Assembly: GCA_012295225.1 (NCBI GenBank)
Contig: WMKK01000010.1
Location: 434,001 to 498,000, forward strand
Origin: Ostreococcus mediterraneus
Lineage: Eukaryota > Chlorophyta > Mamiellophyceae > Mamiellales > Bathycoccaceae
Direction of reading: 5' to 3'
Length of the DNA stretch: 64,000 nucleotides
Made by a program: the position numbers and the translations under genes
The notes under the pieces: model-generated
What the model was told of the DNA's origin: nothing
Seen by the model: only the letters and a program-made list of their open reading frames with translations
Databases searched by the model: none
Shown here: positions 36,646-46,522 of the stretch, piece after piece
Numbering within the stretch: position 1 is the stretch's first letter
Layout of the letters: every line of letters starts with the position of its first letter

Positions 36646-38697
36646 ATGCGCACGCGTCGCGCGCGCGCCGCGGACGCCGCGGACGACGCGGACGACGCCT
36701 CGCGCGCGCCTGACGCCCCTCTCGCGCGCGCGGCGTCGAAAACGCCCTCGCGCGGCGGCACGGGGCGACGAGGGAGACGAACGGTTGCGCGCACCGATGC
36801 CGCGCGCGGATGGTTCACGCGCGCGCGCGCGCGGTTTCTGGCGCGCGCGATCGATCGCGCGGTCGCGCGACGGCGAGAGGCGACGACGGTGTCGGTGACG
36901 CGTGCGGTGCTCGTGCTCGCGGTGGCGTGCGCGGCGACGTATTTGAGGAATGTGTTGCGGTTCGACGCCATGGTGCGCACGGCGCCGGGCGGGGAGTGGT
37001 TGAACACGACGGTTCTCGCGAGGTTGCCCGCGCTCGAATACGGTGGGTTTCAGAAGACGAATGTCAATGGTCCTGGGGCGCGTGCAAAGGCGCGAGGGAT
37101 GACGCCAAAACATCCGGTGGTGATCGTGCCGGGGTTCGTGAGCACCGGGCTCGAGTTGTGGTCGGGGCGCGCGTGCGGGAAGCAGTTCTTTCGACAGCGC
37201 ATGTGGGGAACGCCTGCGATGGCGCGCGCGTTCTTTGCGAATATGCGGTGTTGGATGGAGCACATGCGCCTTGATCCAAATACTGGATTGGATCCGGAGG
37301 GTATAAAGCTCCGCGCGGTACGCGGTTTAGAAGCGGTGGATTGGTTCGCGCCGGGGTATTTTGTATGGGCGCGACACATCGAAGAGCTCGGCGAGCTCGG
37401 GTACGATGCCAATAATATTCACTCTGCGTCGTACGATTGGCGATTGAGTCCGTTGCAGCTGGAAAAGCGCGATGGGTATATGACGCGACTGAAGAGCGTC
37501 ATCGAGACGTTTACCGAGGTGCACGGTGAGAAGAGCGTGATATTGGCGCATTCGTACGGCGATACCGTGGCGAGGTACTTTTTCGATTGGGTTGAAACTC
37601 CCGTGTCAAAAGGTGGTGGCGGCGGCGGTCGACGATGGGTAGAGAAGCACATCGAGTCGTACGTGGACATCGCCGGGCCGATGCTCGGCGTCGCCAAGGC
37701 GCTTCCGAGTTTGCTTTCGGGCGAAATGCGCGATACGACGATGCTCGGCGAACTCGAAGGTTTGCTTGGAGGTTTGCTTGATGTCGCCGTTGGGCGCGTT
37801 ATCGCTAGTCAGCTCAAAGAAGCGTGCGAAACCTTTCGCTCGTGGGGATCGGTATGGGCCATGCTCCCGCGCGGCGGCGCGGCGGTGTGGGGCGACAACG
37901 AACTCGGCTCGCCCGATGATGCCCCGGATGACGAGCGATTGAATTACTTTTTGCAAATACGTGCCGCAGGTGCGCCTCGACAAGAAGGTGTCAATCACAC
38001 TATCGACAGTGCGCTTGATTTTATATTCGCGACGATGCAGGAGAAGAATCCGCACAACGTCGCGGAATTCTCGCACGTGACGCATCCCAAGACGCAAGCG
38101 CAGCTGTTGCGTAATGACCCGTCGCTCGCGAATAAACGTGCAACAGATTTCGGGAATGCATTGACGCGGCCGTTGCCGTATGCGCCAAACATGAAGGTGT
38201 TCTGCTTGTACGGCACAGGTAAAGCATCCGAGCGGGCGTACGTGTACGAACATCACGCCACCGACACGTTGCGCCCATTTCAGTTGGATGTGCAATATCA
38301 CGCGCGTGGAATTCAAAATGGCGTGCGGCAAGTCCATGGCGATGGCACCATCACTTTAGCTTCACTCGGGTACGTCTGCCGAAGCGTTTGGCGCACGAGC
38401 AAAAAATTGAACCCAGCGGGCGTCCCAGTCGTCACTCGAGAATACCCGCACGTCGCCCCTCAATCCGTCGCTTCGTTCCAAGGTAGAGCCGAAGGCGACC
38501 ACATCAACATCATGGGCAACGAAGATATGATCGAAGACATTCTCGCCATCGTCGCTGGCCATCACGACCAAGTCAAAGACCGCGTCGAAAGCGAGCTGGA
38601 CGCTTTATCGGCTGAAATCGCGCGCCGACGCGCGCTCCACAAACCTCGCGACGTCAACGCGCACCCGAACGGCTCAGCGACCCCGGAATCGTATTAA
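36646..38697 (+). CDS. Phospholipid:diacylglycerol acyltransferase (PDAT)
   Basis: PDAT moves an acyl group from a phospholipid to diacylglycerol to make triacylglycerol without acyl-CoA. From ATG 36646 the protein has 683 residues. It has an Arg/Ala-rich N-terminus, one membrane helix (TRAVLVLAVACAATYLRNVL near residue 90) and an LCAT-type alpha/beta-hydrolase domain. Landmarks are HPVVIVPGFVSTGLELW, the lid region RMWG, YDWRLSPLQLE, the nucleophile Ser in ILAHSYGD, DIAGPMLGVAKALPSLLSGE, and LYGTGKASERAYVY. The catalytic Asp lies in the late HGDGTI segment and the His in AEGDHINIMGN. A slightly earlier ATG at 36589 is also in frame. The enzyme probably sits in the ER or plastid envelope. Confidence 0.93.
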   Translation: MRTRRARAADAADDADDASRAPDAPLARAASKTPSRGGTGRRGRRTVARTDAARGWFTRARARFLARAIDRAVARRREATTVSVTRAVLVLAVACAATYLRNVLRFDAMVRTAPGGEWLNTTVLARLPALEYGGFQKTNVNGPGARAKARGMTPKHPVVIVPGFVSTGLELWSGRACGKQFFRQRMWGTPAMARAFFANMRCWMEHMRLDPNTGLDPEGIKLRAVRGLEAVDWFAPGYFVWARHIEELGELGYDANNIHSASYDWRLSPLQLEKRDGYMTRLKSVIETFTEVHGEKSVILAHSYGDTVARYFFDWVETPVSKGGGGGGRRWVEKHIESYVDIAGPMLGVAKALPSLLSGEMRDTTMLGELEGLLGGLLDVAVGRVIASQLKEACETFRSWGSVWAMLPRGGAAVWGDNELGSPDDAPDDERLNYFLQIRAAGAPRQEGVNHTIDSALDFIFATMQEKNPHNVAEFSHVTHPKTQAQLLRNDPSLANKRATDFGNALTRPLPYAPNMKVFCLYGTGKASERAYVYEHHATDTLRPFQLDVQYHARGIQNGVRQVHGDGTITLASLGYVCRSVWRTSKKLNPAGVPVVTREYPHVAPQSVASFQGRAEGDHINIMGNEDMIEDILAIVAGHHDQVKDRVESELDALSAEIARRRALHKPRDVNAHPNGSATPESY

Positions 38698-38888
38698 TCA
38701 TAGTTTTTGTAACTTTAGCTTGTATACTCCACGCGGTATTCGCGCACTTCAGGCTCGTCATTTCACATGTGCGAAATGTTTCGCATTTCACATGTTTCGC
38801 TCGCGAGCCGGAGCGCGCGCGAGGCTCTTCACACCACATCACACCGAGTACTCCTCACACCGCGCCGCGTGGACCTCTCGCACGCGCC

Positions 38889-39914
38889 ATGATGTGCACT
38901 CGCATACACACGCACACGACGCCCGCTGTCCCGGTCGTCCGCGCGCGCGCGTCGTCTGCGCGCGTCGTCCACGCGTCGATTGCGCGCGTGACGTCACCGC
39001 TCGTGACGCCGCTTCGCGCGCGCTTATCCGCACCCACGCGCGCCATCGCGGACGTTGATCCAATGTCGAGCTACGACGGCACATCATGCGTGCTCACGGG
39101 CCCGGACGTCGATCGTCGAAGCGTGGGCGAGGAGCTTCGGGCGCAGATAAAGGCTATGGGTGGGGCGCAAATCATGGATGCGCGCGACTTTGTGTCCACG
39201 CCGGCGCAACGGGCGCAATGCGTGGCGTTGTTTGGCTCATGCGCGGCGTTGGCGTTGAAAGGATTAGTATTTGCGAGCGCGGATGACGCTGGGTTCAATG
39301 ACGTCGATGCGATGGCGATGGCGATAACCATTGGGTTGGCGTATTGGACGAGCGACTTGGGCACGGGTATTTTTCACTGGAGCGTGGATAACTACGGGAG
39401 CAAGGACACGCCGTTGTTAGGTGGGGTCATCGATGCGTTTCAGGGACACCACAAGTACCCATGGACGATTACCAAGCGTCAGTTTGCGAATAATATTCAT
39501 AAGACGTGCTTGGCGCCGTTGGTGTTTACGGTGCCGACGTTGTTGTTTAACGACAAGCCGACGGATTTAGTCTTTGTCGGCGTGTTCACGTCACTCGTGG
39601 TGTTGAGTCAGCAGTTTCACGCGTGGAGTCACACGAAGAAGAGTGAATTACCTGAGATAGTCATGAAGGCGCAAGATTTAGGGGTGTTTGTGAGCAGACG
39701 CGACCACGGGCAACATCATAAATCGCCATTCGAGGGACATTATTGCATCGTGAGCGGGTACTGGAACCCAATCTTAGACAACAGTGGATTCTTCCGCAAG
39801 TTAGAAAAGGTGATTTACAACCAAACGGGCATCGCGCCGCGTTGTTGGTCTGATGACGTTGATTTTTTTGTGCAGGAAGACGCACCCGAGGGCTTTGGTG
39901 ACGGCGTGTTGTAA
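38889..39914 (+). CDS. FAD4-like plastid desaturase (TMEM189/Kua family)
   Basis: From ATG 38889 the protein has 341 residues, with a transit-like leader (MMCTRIHTHTTPAVPVVRARASS) of about 55. The core matches the FAD4/Kua/plasmanylethanolamine-desaturase family: DLGTGIFHWSVDNYG, FQGHHKYPWTITKRQFANNIHK, QQFHAWSHTKK, and RRDHGQHHKSPFEGHYCIVSGYWN. The His clusters are likely di-iron ligands. In Arabidopsis FAD4 introduces the trans-3 double bond in 16:0 of plastid phosphatidylglycerol. That is the best guess here because of the leader. Two or three hydrophobic helices separate the His blocks. The gene follows PDAT on the same strand, but with its own promoter space. Confidence 0.9.
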   Translation: MMCTRIHTHTTPAVPVVRARASSARVVHASIARVTSPLVTPLRARLSAPTRAIADVDPMSSYDGTSCVLTGPDVDRRSVGEELRAQIKAMGGAQIMDARDFVSTPAQRAQCVALFGSCAALALKGLVFASADDAGFNDVDAMAMAITIGLAYWTSDLGTGIFHWSVDNYGSKDTPLLGGVIDAFQGHHKYPWTITKRQFANNIHKTCLAPLVFTVPTLLFNDKPTDLVFVGVFTSLVVLSQQFHAWSHTKKSELPEIVMKAQDLGVFVSRRDHGQHHKSPFEGHYCIVSGYWNPILDNSGFFRKLEKVIYNQTGIAPRCWSDDVDFFVQEDAPEGFGDGVL

Positions 39915-40095
39915 CGGGCGAGGCGGCGCGCCCCCCTACGATATACCGACGCGAAGAAACGTGCGTTCCATACAAACGCACTTGTACTCTATAGCTATGA
40001 ATTGTTGAAGTTTTAATTACACAATTAGTTAAAGCGGCTATATATGCATACAGCGTGATTCGTACAAAGGGGATTACAGCGTGAGGGTGTGTGCT
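39915..40095. other. Convergent spacer
   Basis: Holds the 3' ends of the FAD4-like and ankyrin genes. AT-rich, no other feature. Confidence 0.4.
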
Positions 40096-40989
40096 TTAAG
40101 AGCGCGAAAGCGCTTCGTCTATGACTCGAACGCAGTCGACGTGCGACAGGCGAACCGCGACATCGCGCGGACTCACCAGCTCATTAGTCTTCGAGTGATC
40201 AGTGTGCAGATGATCGGCCTCCCATTGACCATCTTCTATGCACGCGCCATGTGCTATTAACGTCGCGGCGCATGCTGATTTCCCCCATTCGCACGCGCAA
40301 AACAACGCGCTCTTTCCGTTGAAGTACCGCGCGTCCAAATCCGCTCCCGCGTCTATGAGCACCTTCAACGTCTCCACATCCCCGCGCTTTGCGCACGCCA
40401 TCAGCGGTTTCCAGCCTTGTTTACACCTCGAGCAATTCGCGTCGGCGCCCCACTGGAGCAAAGTGCTCACGCATCGAGCGCGGCGTCGGTTTGCGTCTGA
40501 CTCGTCGCTCTCGCCTCCGCCTCCAAAATCCGCGCAACACGCCGCGAGCAAGACATCGTCGAGCTCAATCGCTGTACCACACGTAAGTAAAACATCGAGC
40601 ACGTCGGCGTGCATGTAACTCACGGCGGCACGTCCCGCGCGCGAGAGCGCCTCGGCCCACGTCTCCGCCACATCTGCCGCGCCTCGCTCAAACGCGTGGT
40701 GCACCAACGACTCTTCGTGCGCGCCACCGCCGCGGGTGACGGTGTAATGCTTGTCGAGCACCTTTTTCACCTCACGCGCGCGTCCCTTCGCGGCGGCGAC
40801 CGCTAGGGCGGCGCTCACGTCGGCGTACGGCATGTCCACGAGCACTGTCAGCGCGTCCCACGTTTCATTCGCGGCGAGCGAGCGCAAGTCTTCGAGCCAT
40901 TTCGCGCGACGCGGATCGATTCTGCGCGCGTTCGTCGTCGGGACGACGCGTCCAAGCGCATGCGTCGCGACGAGCGCGCGCGCGGGCAT
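40096..40989 (-). CDS. Small ankyrin-repeat protein
   Basis: This 297-residue protein has ankyrin-like repeats mainly between residues 50 and 270. The clearest are WKPLMACAKRGDVETLKVLIDAGADLD and FNGKSALFCACEWGKSACAATLIAHGA (read here as consecutive 33-residue units). The N-terminus (MPARALVATHALGRVVPTTNARR) may be a weak organellar leader. There is no catalytic domain. Ankyrin repeats mediate protein binding; the partner cannot be inferred. Confidence 0.75.
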   Translation of the reverse strand: MPARALVATHALGRVVPTTNARRIDPRRAKWLEDLRSLAANETWDALTVLVDMPYADVSAALAVAAAKGRAREVKKVLDKHYTVTRGGGAHEESLVHHAFERGAADVAETWAEALSRAGRAAVSYMHADVLDVLLTCGTAIELDDVLLAACCADFGGGGESDESDANRRRARCVSTLLQWGADANCSRCKQGWKPLMACAKRGDVETLKVLIDAGADLDARYFNGKSALFCACEWGKSACAATLIAHGACIEDGQWEADHLHTDHSKTNELVSPRDVAVRLSHVDCVRVIDEALSRS

Positions 40990-41092
40990 GCGTGCGAGCG
41001 AAGGACGCGCGTCGCGTACTGAGGAGGACGGTTAGCGTCTAGTCGAAAGCGTTGGAAAGTTGGTATTCAAATCGTCGTCTACTCTACTTGTA

Positions 41093-42268
41093 TCACTTGT
41101 TCTTTGCGTTTTCCGCGGCGTCGCGCTCGGCCTGGGCTTCCTCTAAGCCCTCGCAGTACGCCCATACGGTGGAAACTTCGCCGGCGATGACGGCGCGGAT
41201 AAACGTCGCGCCGAGCACGCCCGGGACGATGTACAACAACGCCGGTTGCGCGGCGTTGAATACGTTCATCACGACAATCGTCGTGACGATGCCCATGACG
41301 TAACCAATCGCGACGGCTGGGAAATACTTTGGTACTTTATCCCCTTTCGCGGGCGGCGGCGCCCGAGATGTAGCTTTCGACGCCGAACGGGTCAACGCGC
41401 GCTTGGGCGCGGCGTGCGCCGCCACGCGCGCCGCGTCCATGCGTAGAATCATCGCCACGTACAACCCAGGAATGACGATATCGCCTAAACCTAACATACT
41501 AAACGGCTTATCCGCACCCGCGATCGCACTCGCCGCGACGCGCGGAAACAACAACTTGATTGGCGCGTCAAACGACCGCGCCACGCTCACCATCACCGGA
41601 GTACAAAACACCCAAAACACGTCGTACACAAACAATCCCGCGAGCAATATCGACCCAATCTGCACGCTGTCAATGGTCAAGTACTCTATGCCTTGCAATG
41701 AAAACGATAATCCCAGGGCGTTGTTCGCCAACCAGTGCTTCTGGGTTAAATACCAATACGAAAATCCTCCGGCGAGCGCCGTCGCGATCGCCTCCGCCGC
41801 CGTGCACTCAGCAACCCAACGCTCTTCGTTGAGCCATTTCACGCGAGGCACGACGAAGAGCGGGTGAGAACGTAAATCTCGACTCAAAAACACGCACTTG
41901 TGCACGAGCGGGGTGATGACGGCGGAGATGGCGAATGTACCCAGCACGCCAAAGTACGCGCCGAAGACGACGTCGAGGAGTTCCTTTGGCAGAAACTTAA
42001 ACGCCAAGAACGCGCCGAATAAGACGCATGAGCCGATGATGGGGAATCTCGCGGCGTCATCGCGGGTCATGACTTCACCCGAACCCTCGCTCGCGGGCCG
42101 CACGGAGCGGTAGGCGCCGGCGATGACGGTGAGGGCGGCGACGCAAGCGATGTTCGCGTTGGCATCCACGACGACGAAGAGCGGCGCCAGGGCGAGGGCG
42201 AACAACGCGAGGTGCGTGAACGGCGCGGCAATGGCCTCGCACGACACCATGTCGCGATCCGCGGTCAT
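41093..42268 (-). CDS. Signal peptide peptidase (presenilin-type intramembrane aspartyl protease)
   Basis: The 391-residue multi-helix protein cuts signal peptides and other type II helices inside the membrane. The catalytic Asp pair is present: FVYDVFWVF in helix 6 and MLGLGDIVIPG in helix 7. The PAL motif is in AQPALLYIVPGVLG. N-terminal helices precede these and a short Lys-rich tail ends the protein. Length and helix order fit ER-type SPP (HM13) rather than the longer SPPL forms. A basic linker (ALTRSASKATSRAPPPAKGD) lies between helices 7 and 8. The neighbouring gene upstream on the same strand is the ER-shaping REEP/HVA22 gene. Confidence 0.93.
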   Translation of the reverse strand: MTADRDMVSCEAIAAPFTHLALFALALAPLFVVVDANANIACVAALTVIAGAYRSVRPASEGSGEVMTRDDAARFPIIGSCVLFGAFLAFKFLPKELLDVVFGAYFGVLGTFAISAVITPLVHKCVFLSRDLRSHPLFVVPRVKWLNEERWVAECTAAEAIATALAGGFSYWYLTQKHWLANNALGLSFSLQGIEYLTIDSVQIGSILLAGLFVYDVFWVFCTPVMVSVARSFDAPIKLLFPRVAASAIAGADKPFSMLGLGDIVIPGLYVAMILRMDAARVAAHAAPKRALTRSASKATSRAPPPAKGDKVPKYFPAVAIGYVMGIVTTIVVMNVFNAAQPALLYIVPGVLGATFIRAVIAGEVSTVWAYCEGLEEAQAERDAAENAKNK

Positions 42269-42370
42269 GGCGCCGACGTGAGGAGGCGAGGAATGCCGTG
42301 CCGCGACGGGTCTCGGAGCCGCGAAACCAACCGGCGCGCGCTACATCAAAATCAGTATGTTACATCGAGT

Positions 42371-42998
42371 CTATCGCCTACTCGCGGCGTTCGCGACGCT
42401 CGGCGCGTGACTGTCGCGCCGCCTGACGCTCTCAGCGCGCCCCGACGCGGCGTTCGCGCCGGATTCAGCGCGCAACTGCGCCTCTTGCGCCTTGGCCAGC
42501 GCGTTCGTCGCCGACCGTCTCGCGTACGCCCACGCGCGCGCGAACGCATCGCCCCCGATCGTACCCACGCGCGCGAATACCTCGGCTAATACGTCGTCTA
42601 TTTTCCTCTCGCGCGCGCTGATAAAGGGCGCGAGGAAGCGATCGTAGACGTATAGCGCGCCTTGCGTACGCGGGTGCCACAGATACACCGTAAACGCCAC
42701 CTACGACGCGCGCACGCATGCGTCAGTCGCGTTCGCGCGCGAAACACACACCGCACACGCGATCGACCGCGCGCGCACGCACCTTGCATTCGCGATAGAG
42801 CACCACGCGCGCGTCACACACGATATCCAACGCGCGCGCGCTCGCGAGCCAACACGCATTCACCGTCCAAAAGATGCACCACCCGCGCGCGCTCGCGAGC
42901 GATTTGTGATCGTGCTCGAGCGTCTTGAACGTCAAATACGCCGGGTAGATACACCCGAGCGCGAGAAGCGCCGCGTTCGTCGCGCTGGCGCCGAGCAT
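42371..42998 (-). CDS. REEP/HVA22 (TB2/DP1) ER membrane-shaping protein, two exons
   Basis: The model is complement(join(42371..42700,42783..42998)), 181 residues. Exon 1 encodes MLGASATNAALLALGCIYPA, YLTFKTLEHD, a membrane hairpin and YRECK. Exon 2 continues with VAFTVYLWHPRTQGALYVYD. This is the intact TB2/DP1/HVA22 domain, whose hairpins curve ER tubules. The 82-nt intron has donor GTGCGT, branch ACTGAC (A at 42723) and acceptor GTAG, phase 0. After residue 100 the tail is Ala/Arg-rich with no known motif. Neither exon alone makes a sensible protein, so the splice is well supported. Confidence 0.92.
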
Positions 42999-43257
42999 CG
43001 AGGACGATGGTGACGCCGATGCCGATGGTCGTGTGCGAGAGTGACGCCACGGGCGACGCCATCGACCACCATCGGCGACGCGACGCTCGAGAGCGAGACG
43101 CGAGACGCGAATGCCAACGTCTGGCGCGCGCACGGGCTCCACGTCGGCGCCGACGACGGCACAGACGCGCGCATCGAGACGCGCGCATCGAGACGAACAA
43201 AAAAACGCTTTTTTTGTGATGAAAAAAACGCCATTCAATGCCACGCGTGACGCGGCG
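42999..43257. promoter_or_regulatory. Divergent promoter, REEP / TPR gene
   Basis: This 259-bp spacer contains short direct repeats (GCGCATCGAGAC twice near 43168-43193) and an A/T-rich patch (AAAAAACGC...AAAAAAACGCC) close to the TPR gene start. No family motif was recognised. Confidence 0.4.
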
Positions 43258-44712
43258 ATGTCGTCGTCGACGACGACGTGGGGCCCGTTCGCGCGGTTGA
43301 AGACGGCAAAACGCGCGCGCGCGCACCATGACGACGCGTGCGCGGCGTTCGCGCGGGATGCGTACGATGAAGCGGACGCGGCGTTTACGAGAGCGCTTGA
43401 GGTGGATCCGAGGTGTCATTTCGCGCTGTGTTCGCGCGCGCTGGCGCGGTTGAGGATGGGCGACGTGCGCGGGGCGTTGAGGGATACGCACATGTGTTTG
43501 CGTGAGGCGCCGGAATCGCCCAAGGCGTGGTACCGGCGCGCACAGGCGCTCGAGGCGGATGGACAAATGGCGGAGGCGATGAACGCGTTGGGCGAAGCCG
43601 AGCGACGGGACGCGTCGGCGGCGCATCGCCCGCAGCTCGAGCGTGCGATGAGTGATTTACGGAAAAAGATTGAATTGATGAATGATGCTAACGTGCGCGA
43701 GTCGGTGGCGCGTAGCGAGGCGAGAAGAGCGATAGATGTGGCGGATGAAGACGCCGACGCCGCGCGGAGACGATTAGCCAAACGCGAAAAATGGGAGGCG
43801 AGCGAACGCGCGCGCGCCGATGGGCATCGAGACACCGCGCGCAAGCTTAATTTTGACGAGTCAGATGAGAATGCTGAAATTATTGACGCGACTGAGTACG
43901 ACGATTGCGCTTCGGTGGACAGTGATGCGAGTGAGACGATGGAGTCGTACGACGCGTTTGGCCGAGCGTTGCGCATTCCGCGCCGAGTGACGAGTTTTTC
44001 GAGCGTCGTTCGACGACTGCGTACCTCTGTAGGCGCAAAACATACGACGGATATGATGTGCGAATTACGAAGGTATGGGAATTGTCAGATTGAAATTCCG
44101 CACAACCTTGATGCAATTGCAAAACTGAAAGACGTCGCGGATGCCACGGATGCGAGCGGTTTGCCAAGCGTAGTGCTTCCCGCATGGCGTGACGTCACCG
44201 AACCATGGCCCGCGACGCTTGCCGACGCGCACCAGAACGTTCAAGATGTTATGTGGTTGCTCGAAACCATCTCTCGCGTTGTCGTTGCCGCTATGTACGA
44301 CGATGTCGGCATCGAACAGAGCGCATTAGAAGCGGCGCTCGATTCGCCGTTGCGTCACGTAGACGACTCGGCGGTGGACATTTCATCCTCAGCCCTCATG
44401 CTTAGCGCAGATGACGATGTATTTAGCAAGTATGGCTGCGAGCACGATGCGCTTGTGCGCGTGGACTGGCTCGAAGACGCCAAGGCTGTGGACGTGGACG
44501 CCGACGCCGACGTCGGGGCGTTACTCGAATTCACCGTCGGCGCTTCGCTAGCGCGCCGGCTCGGTGGAGCGTTCATGGTTACCGAAGATTTACACCCGCG
44601 AGATCGCGATGGCGACGACGTCGATCCGGTGGAACGCGTTCGTGTAAATCCCGAGCGCTCGCGCGTGGCATTCTTTTTATGCGCTAAAGCGTCGCGAGGA
44701 GAATACGAATAG
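43258..44712 (+). CDS. TPR protein with uncharacterised C-terminal domain
   Basis: From ATG 43258 (MSSSTTTWGPFARL) the protein has 484 residues. Three TPR units fill about residues 20-130 (AFARDAYDEADAAFTRALEVDPRCHFALCSRALARLRMGD and ESPKAWYRRAQALEADGQMAEAMNALGEAE read as unit pairs). TPRs of this kind often bind HSP70/HSP90 tails. A coiled, charged stretch to about residue 200 is followed by an acidic segment. About 250 residues remain that I do not recognise, containing WRDVTEPWPATLADAHQNV and a strand-rich end RVNPERSRVAFFLC. The C-terminal half should be treated as a domain of unknown function. The EF-hand gene follows 52 bp downstream on the same strand. Confidence 0.75.
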   Translation: MSSSTTTWGPFARLKTAKRARAHHDDACAAFARDAYDEADAAFTRALEVDPRCHFALCSRALARLRMGDVRGALRDTHMCLREAPESPKAWYRRAQALEADGQMAEAMNALGEAERRDASAAHRPQLERAMSDLRKKIELMNDANVRESVARSEARRAIDVADEDADAARRRLAKREKWEASERARADGHRDTARKLNFDESDENAEIIDATEYDDCASVDSDASETMESYDAFGRALRIPRRVTSFSSVVRRLRTSVGAKHTTDMMCELRRYGNCQIEIPHNLDAIAKLKDVADATDASGLPSVVLPAWRDVTEPWPATLADAHQNVQDVMWLLETISRVVVAAMYDDVGIEQSALEAALDSPLRHVDDSAVDISSSALMLSADDDVFSKYGCEHDALVRVDWLEDAKAVDVDADADVGALLEFTVGASLARRLGGAFMVTEDLHPRDRDGDDVDPVERVRVNPERSRVAFFLCAKASRGEYE

Positions 44713-44764
44713 ACTTTTGTAACAACGCTTGTGAACGATAAAAATAGCGCCATACATCGCCGCC

Positions 44765-45331
44765 ATGGGCGCATTGACGCCGCCGATCGACGCACACGCG
44801 CGTGATGTCCTCGGCATCGCGTCGTCCCTCCGAGTGACCCTGCGCACACTCGACGCGCGTAAAGTCGACGCTCGACGAAGAGCCAGCGAGCGAGAAAGAA
44901 GCGCGTTGGACGCGCGCGTCGCAGCCTGGATGCTTCGTCGCCGCAAAGTCATGAAGAAAACGTTGAGTGAAAGCGCTCGCGAAGAATTGCGTGCGCTATT
45001 CAACGTCCTCGATTCCGACGGTGGTGGTGAAGTAGAGTTTGAAGAGTTCGCTGAGGCTTGGTCCATGATGGCTGGCGGCGACCGCGCGCGCGACGAAGCG
45101 AGACACATCTTTTTCAATACCATCGACATCGATCGGTCGGGCACGATGGATTTCGAAGAGTTTGTCAAACTCATGAATGATTTAGAATACGGCAACGCGT
45201 GTTCGGGAGGCGGTGCGTCGGAAATGTTGGCCAACGCTTCGCGAGCGTTGCAAACGCGCAAAGCTGTGAATGATTTCATCACGCAATGGACGCGCATCGG
45301 GGCCACGAGCGCGTCGAGTGCGGCAAAGTGA
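44765..45331 (+). CDS. Calcium-binding EF-hand protein, possibly myristoylated
   Basis: The 188-residue protein begins MGALTPP, so Gly2 could be myristoylated. Two EF-hand loops are clear. Loop 1 is DSDGGGEVEFEE (ligand positions D1, D3, G5, E7, E9, E12, slightly unusual at position 5). Loop 2 is DIDRSGTMDFEE (canonical). They form one paired EF lobe at about residues 80-145. The N-terminal part is a basic helical region (LDARKVDARRRASERERSAL). It is likely a calcium sensor rather than an enzyme. Upstream spacing to the TPR gene is only 52 bp, so the promoter is very short or lies within that gene's 3' end. Confidence 0.85.
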   Translation: MGALTPPIDAHARDVLGIASSLRVTLRTLDARKVDARRRASERERSALDARVAAWMLRRRKVMKKTLSESAREELRALFNVLDSDGGGEVEFEEFAEAWSMMAGGDRARDEARHIFFNTIDIDRSGTMDFEEFVKLMNDLEYGNACSGGGASEMLANASRALQTRKAVNDFITQWTRIGATSASSAAK

Positions 45332-45472
45332 CGCAGATACATTTAATTTCGCATCGTTCTCGTTGCGCGCATCGTGCGCGAACACCGCTAGGCGGCGGCG
45401 CTGTAGTATCTCGCGCTCGACGTCGGTTGAAAACAATTCCATCGCGCCGTCGTGACGTCACAGTCTGGCGTG

Positions 45473-46456
45473 ATGTCCACTAGCGCGGCGTGCGTCGTCG
45501 CGTACGACGATACACGAACAGCATCCGTCACCGCCACGCGCGAGGGCGACATCATCTACCGCGCACGCGTGGCGCACGGCGACGCGGACGAAGCCGACGC
45601 GTCTTCGTGGGACGTCGTCGCGCGCGACTCCAGCCCTCAAGGCGCCGCCGTCGTCGCCGTCGCGCTCACCGATGCCGCGCATGGGCGCATCATCGCCTCC
45701 GCAAGCGCATCCGGCGATGTCACGTTCTTTCGCGTGTCGCACAGCGACGAAGGGTCGTCGCTCTCGCGCGTGGGCTACGCCGCGACGGGAACGCCGACGG
45801 GCGGAGTCGCGTTCGCTCCCGCGGGTTTGCGCGCGTTTCACGCCCCGACGCTCGCGTTCGCGGGCGCAGATGGCGTCTTGCGATTGTTTGCTCCGCGCGA
45901 TGCGTCCACGGCCACGGCGTGGGAGGAGGTTGGAACGTATGAAGGGAAAACTCCAGGCGCGGCGTTGACGAGCGTGGCGTGGAGGCGCGGCGGAGAAACG
46001 AGCGGCGTCATAGATTTCCCCGTGATTGCCACTACGGCGACGTATTCGAGCGACCGTGAGCACAGTATTGCGGTGAATGTATTAGCATACGATGCGACGT
46101 ACGCGCGATGGAACTTGTTGAAGGAGATACGCGGCGGAAGTTTACCGACGCGCGCAGAGTTGACCGCTCGCGCTCGATGTTCGACGTGGAGCCCGACGAC
46201 GACGGCGCGAGGGGCGCTAGATTTAGCCATCGTGGCGGGTACACAGTGCGTGATATATGAATTTACAGGGGTTACGGTGAATTCAGTAGAGAGTGCGCGC
46301 GAGATTGGGATGTTAGCGCACGACTATGAGGTGAATAACGCGTCCTGGAACGCGAGCGGGAGCGCGCTCGCGACGGCGGCGCGGGACGGCATAGTTCGGT
46401 TATGGACGGCAAATCTACAAAGCGGAGCGTGGCAAGAGTACGCAGAAACGAAATAG
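45473..46456 (+). CDS. WD40 beta-propeller protein, SEH1-like nucleoporin
   Basis: From ATG 45473 the protein has 327 residues and consists of degenerate WD-like repeats. The last repeat is the clearest: HDYEVNNASWNASGSALATAARDGIVRLWTANLQSGAWQEY, read in blocks. It resembles the C-terminal blade of SEH1, which has the same ..VRLWKAN..W pattern. SEH1 joins the Y-complex of the nuclear pore and the GATOR2 complex. Length fits the SEH1/SEC13 group. Other small WD40 proteins remain possible because the first blades are weak. An earlier GTG in frame at 45452 is not used. Confidence 0.55.
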   Translation: MSTSAACVVAYDDTRTASVTATREGDIIYRARVAHGDADEADASSWDVVARDSSPQGAAVVAVALTDAAHGRIIASASASGDVTFFRVSHSDEGSSLSRVGYAATGTPTGGVAFAPAGLRAFHAPTLAFAGADGVLRLFAPRDASTATAWEEVGTYEGKTPGAALTSVAWRRGGETSGVIDFPVIATTATYSSDREHSIAVNVLAYDATYARWNLLKEIRGGSLPTRAELTARARCSTWSPTTTARGALDLAIVAGTQCVIYEFTGVTVNSVESAREIGMLAHDYEVNNASWNASGSALATAARDGIVRLWTANLQSGAWQEYAETK

Positions 46457-46522
46457 GACAATGGCGATGAGCTATGATTAACTTATTATATAACAACGAC
46501 GACATGACAACGTTAGATGATT

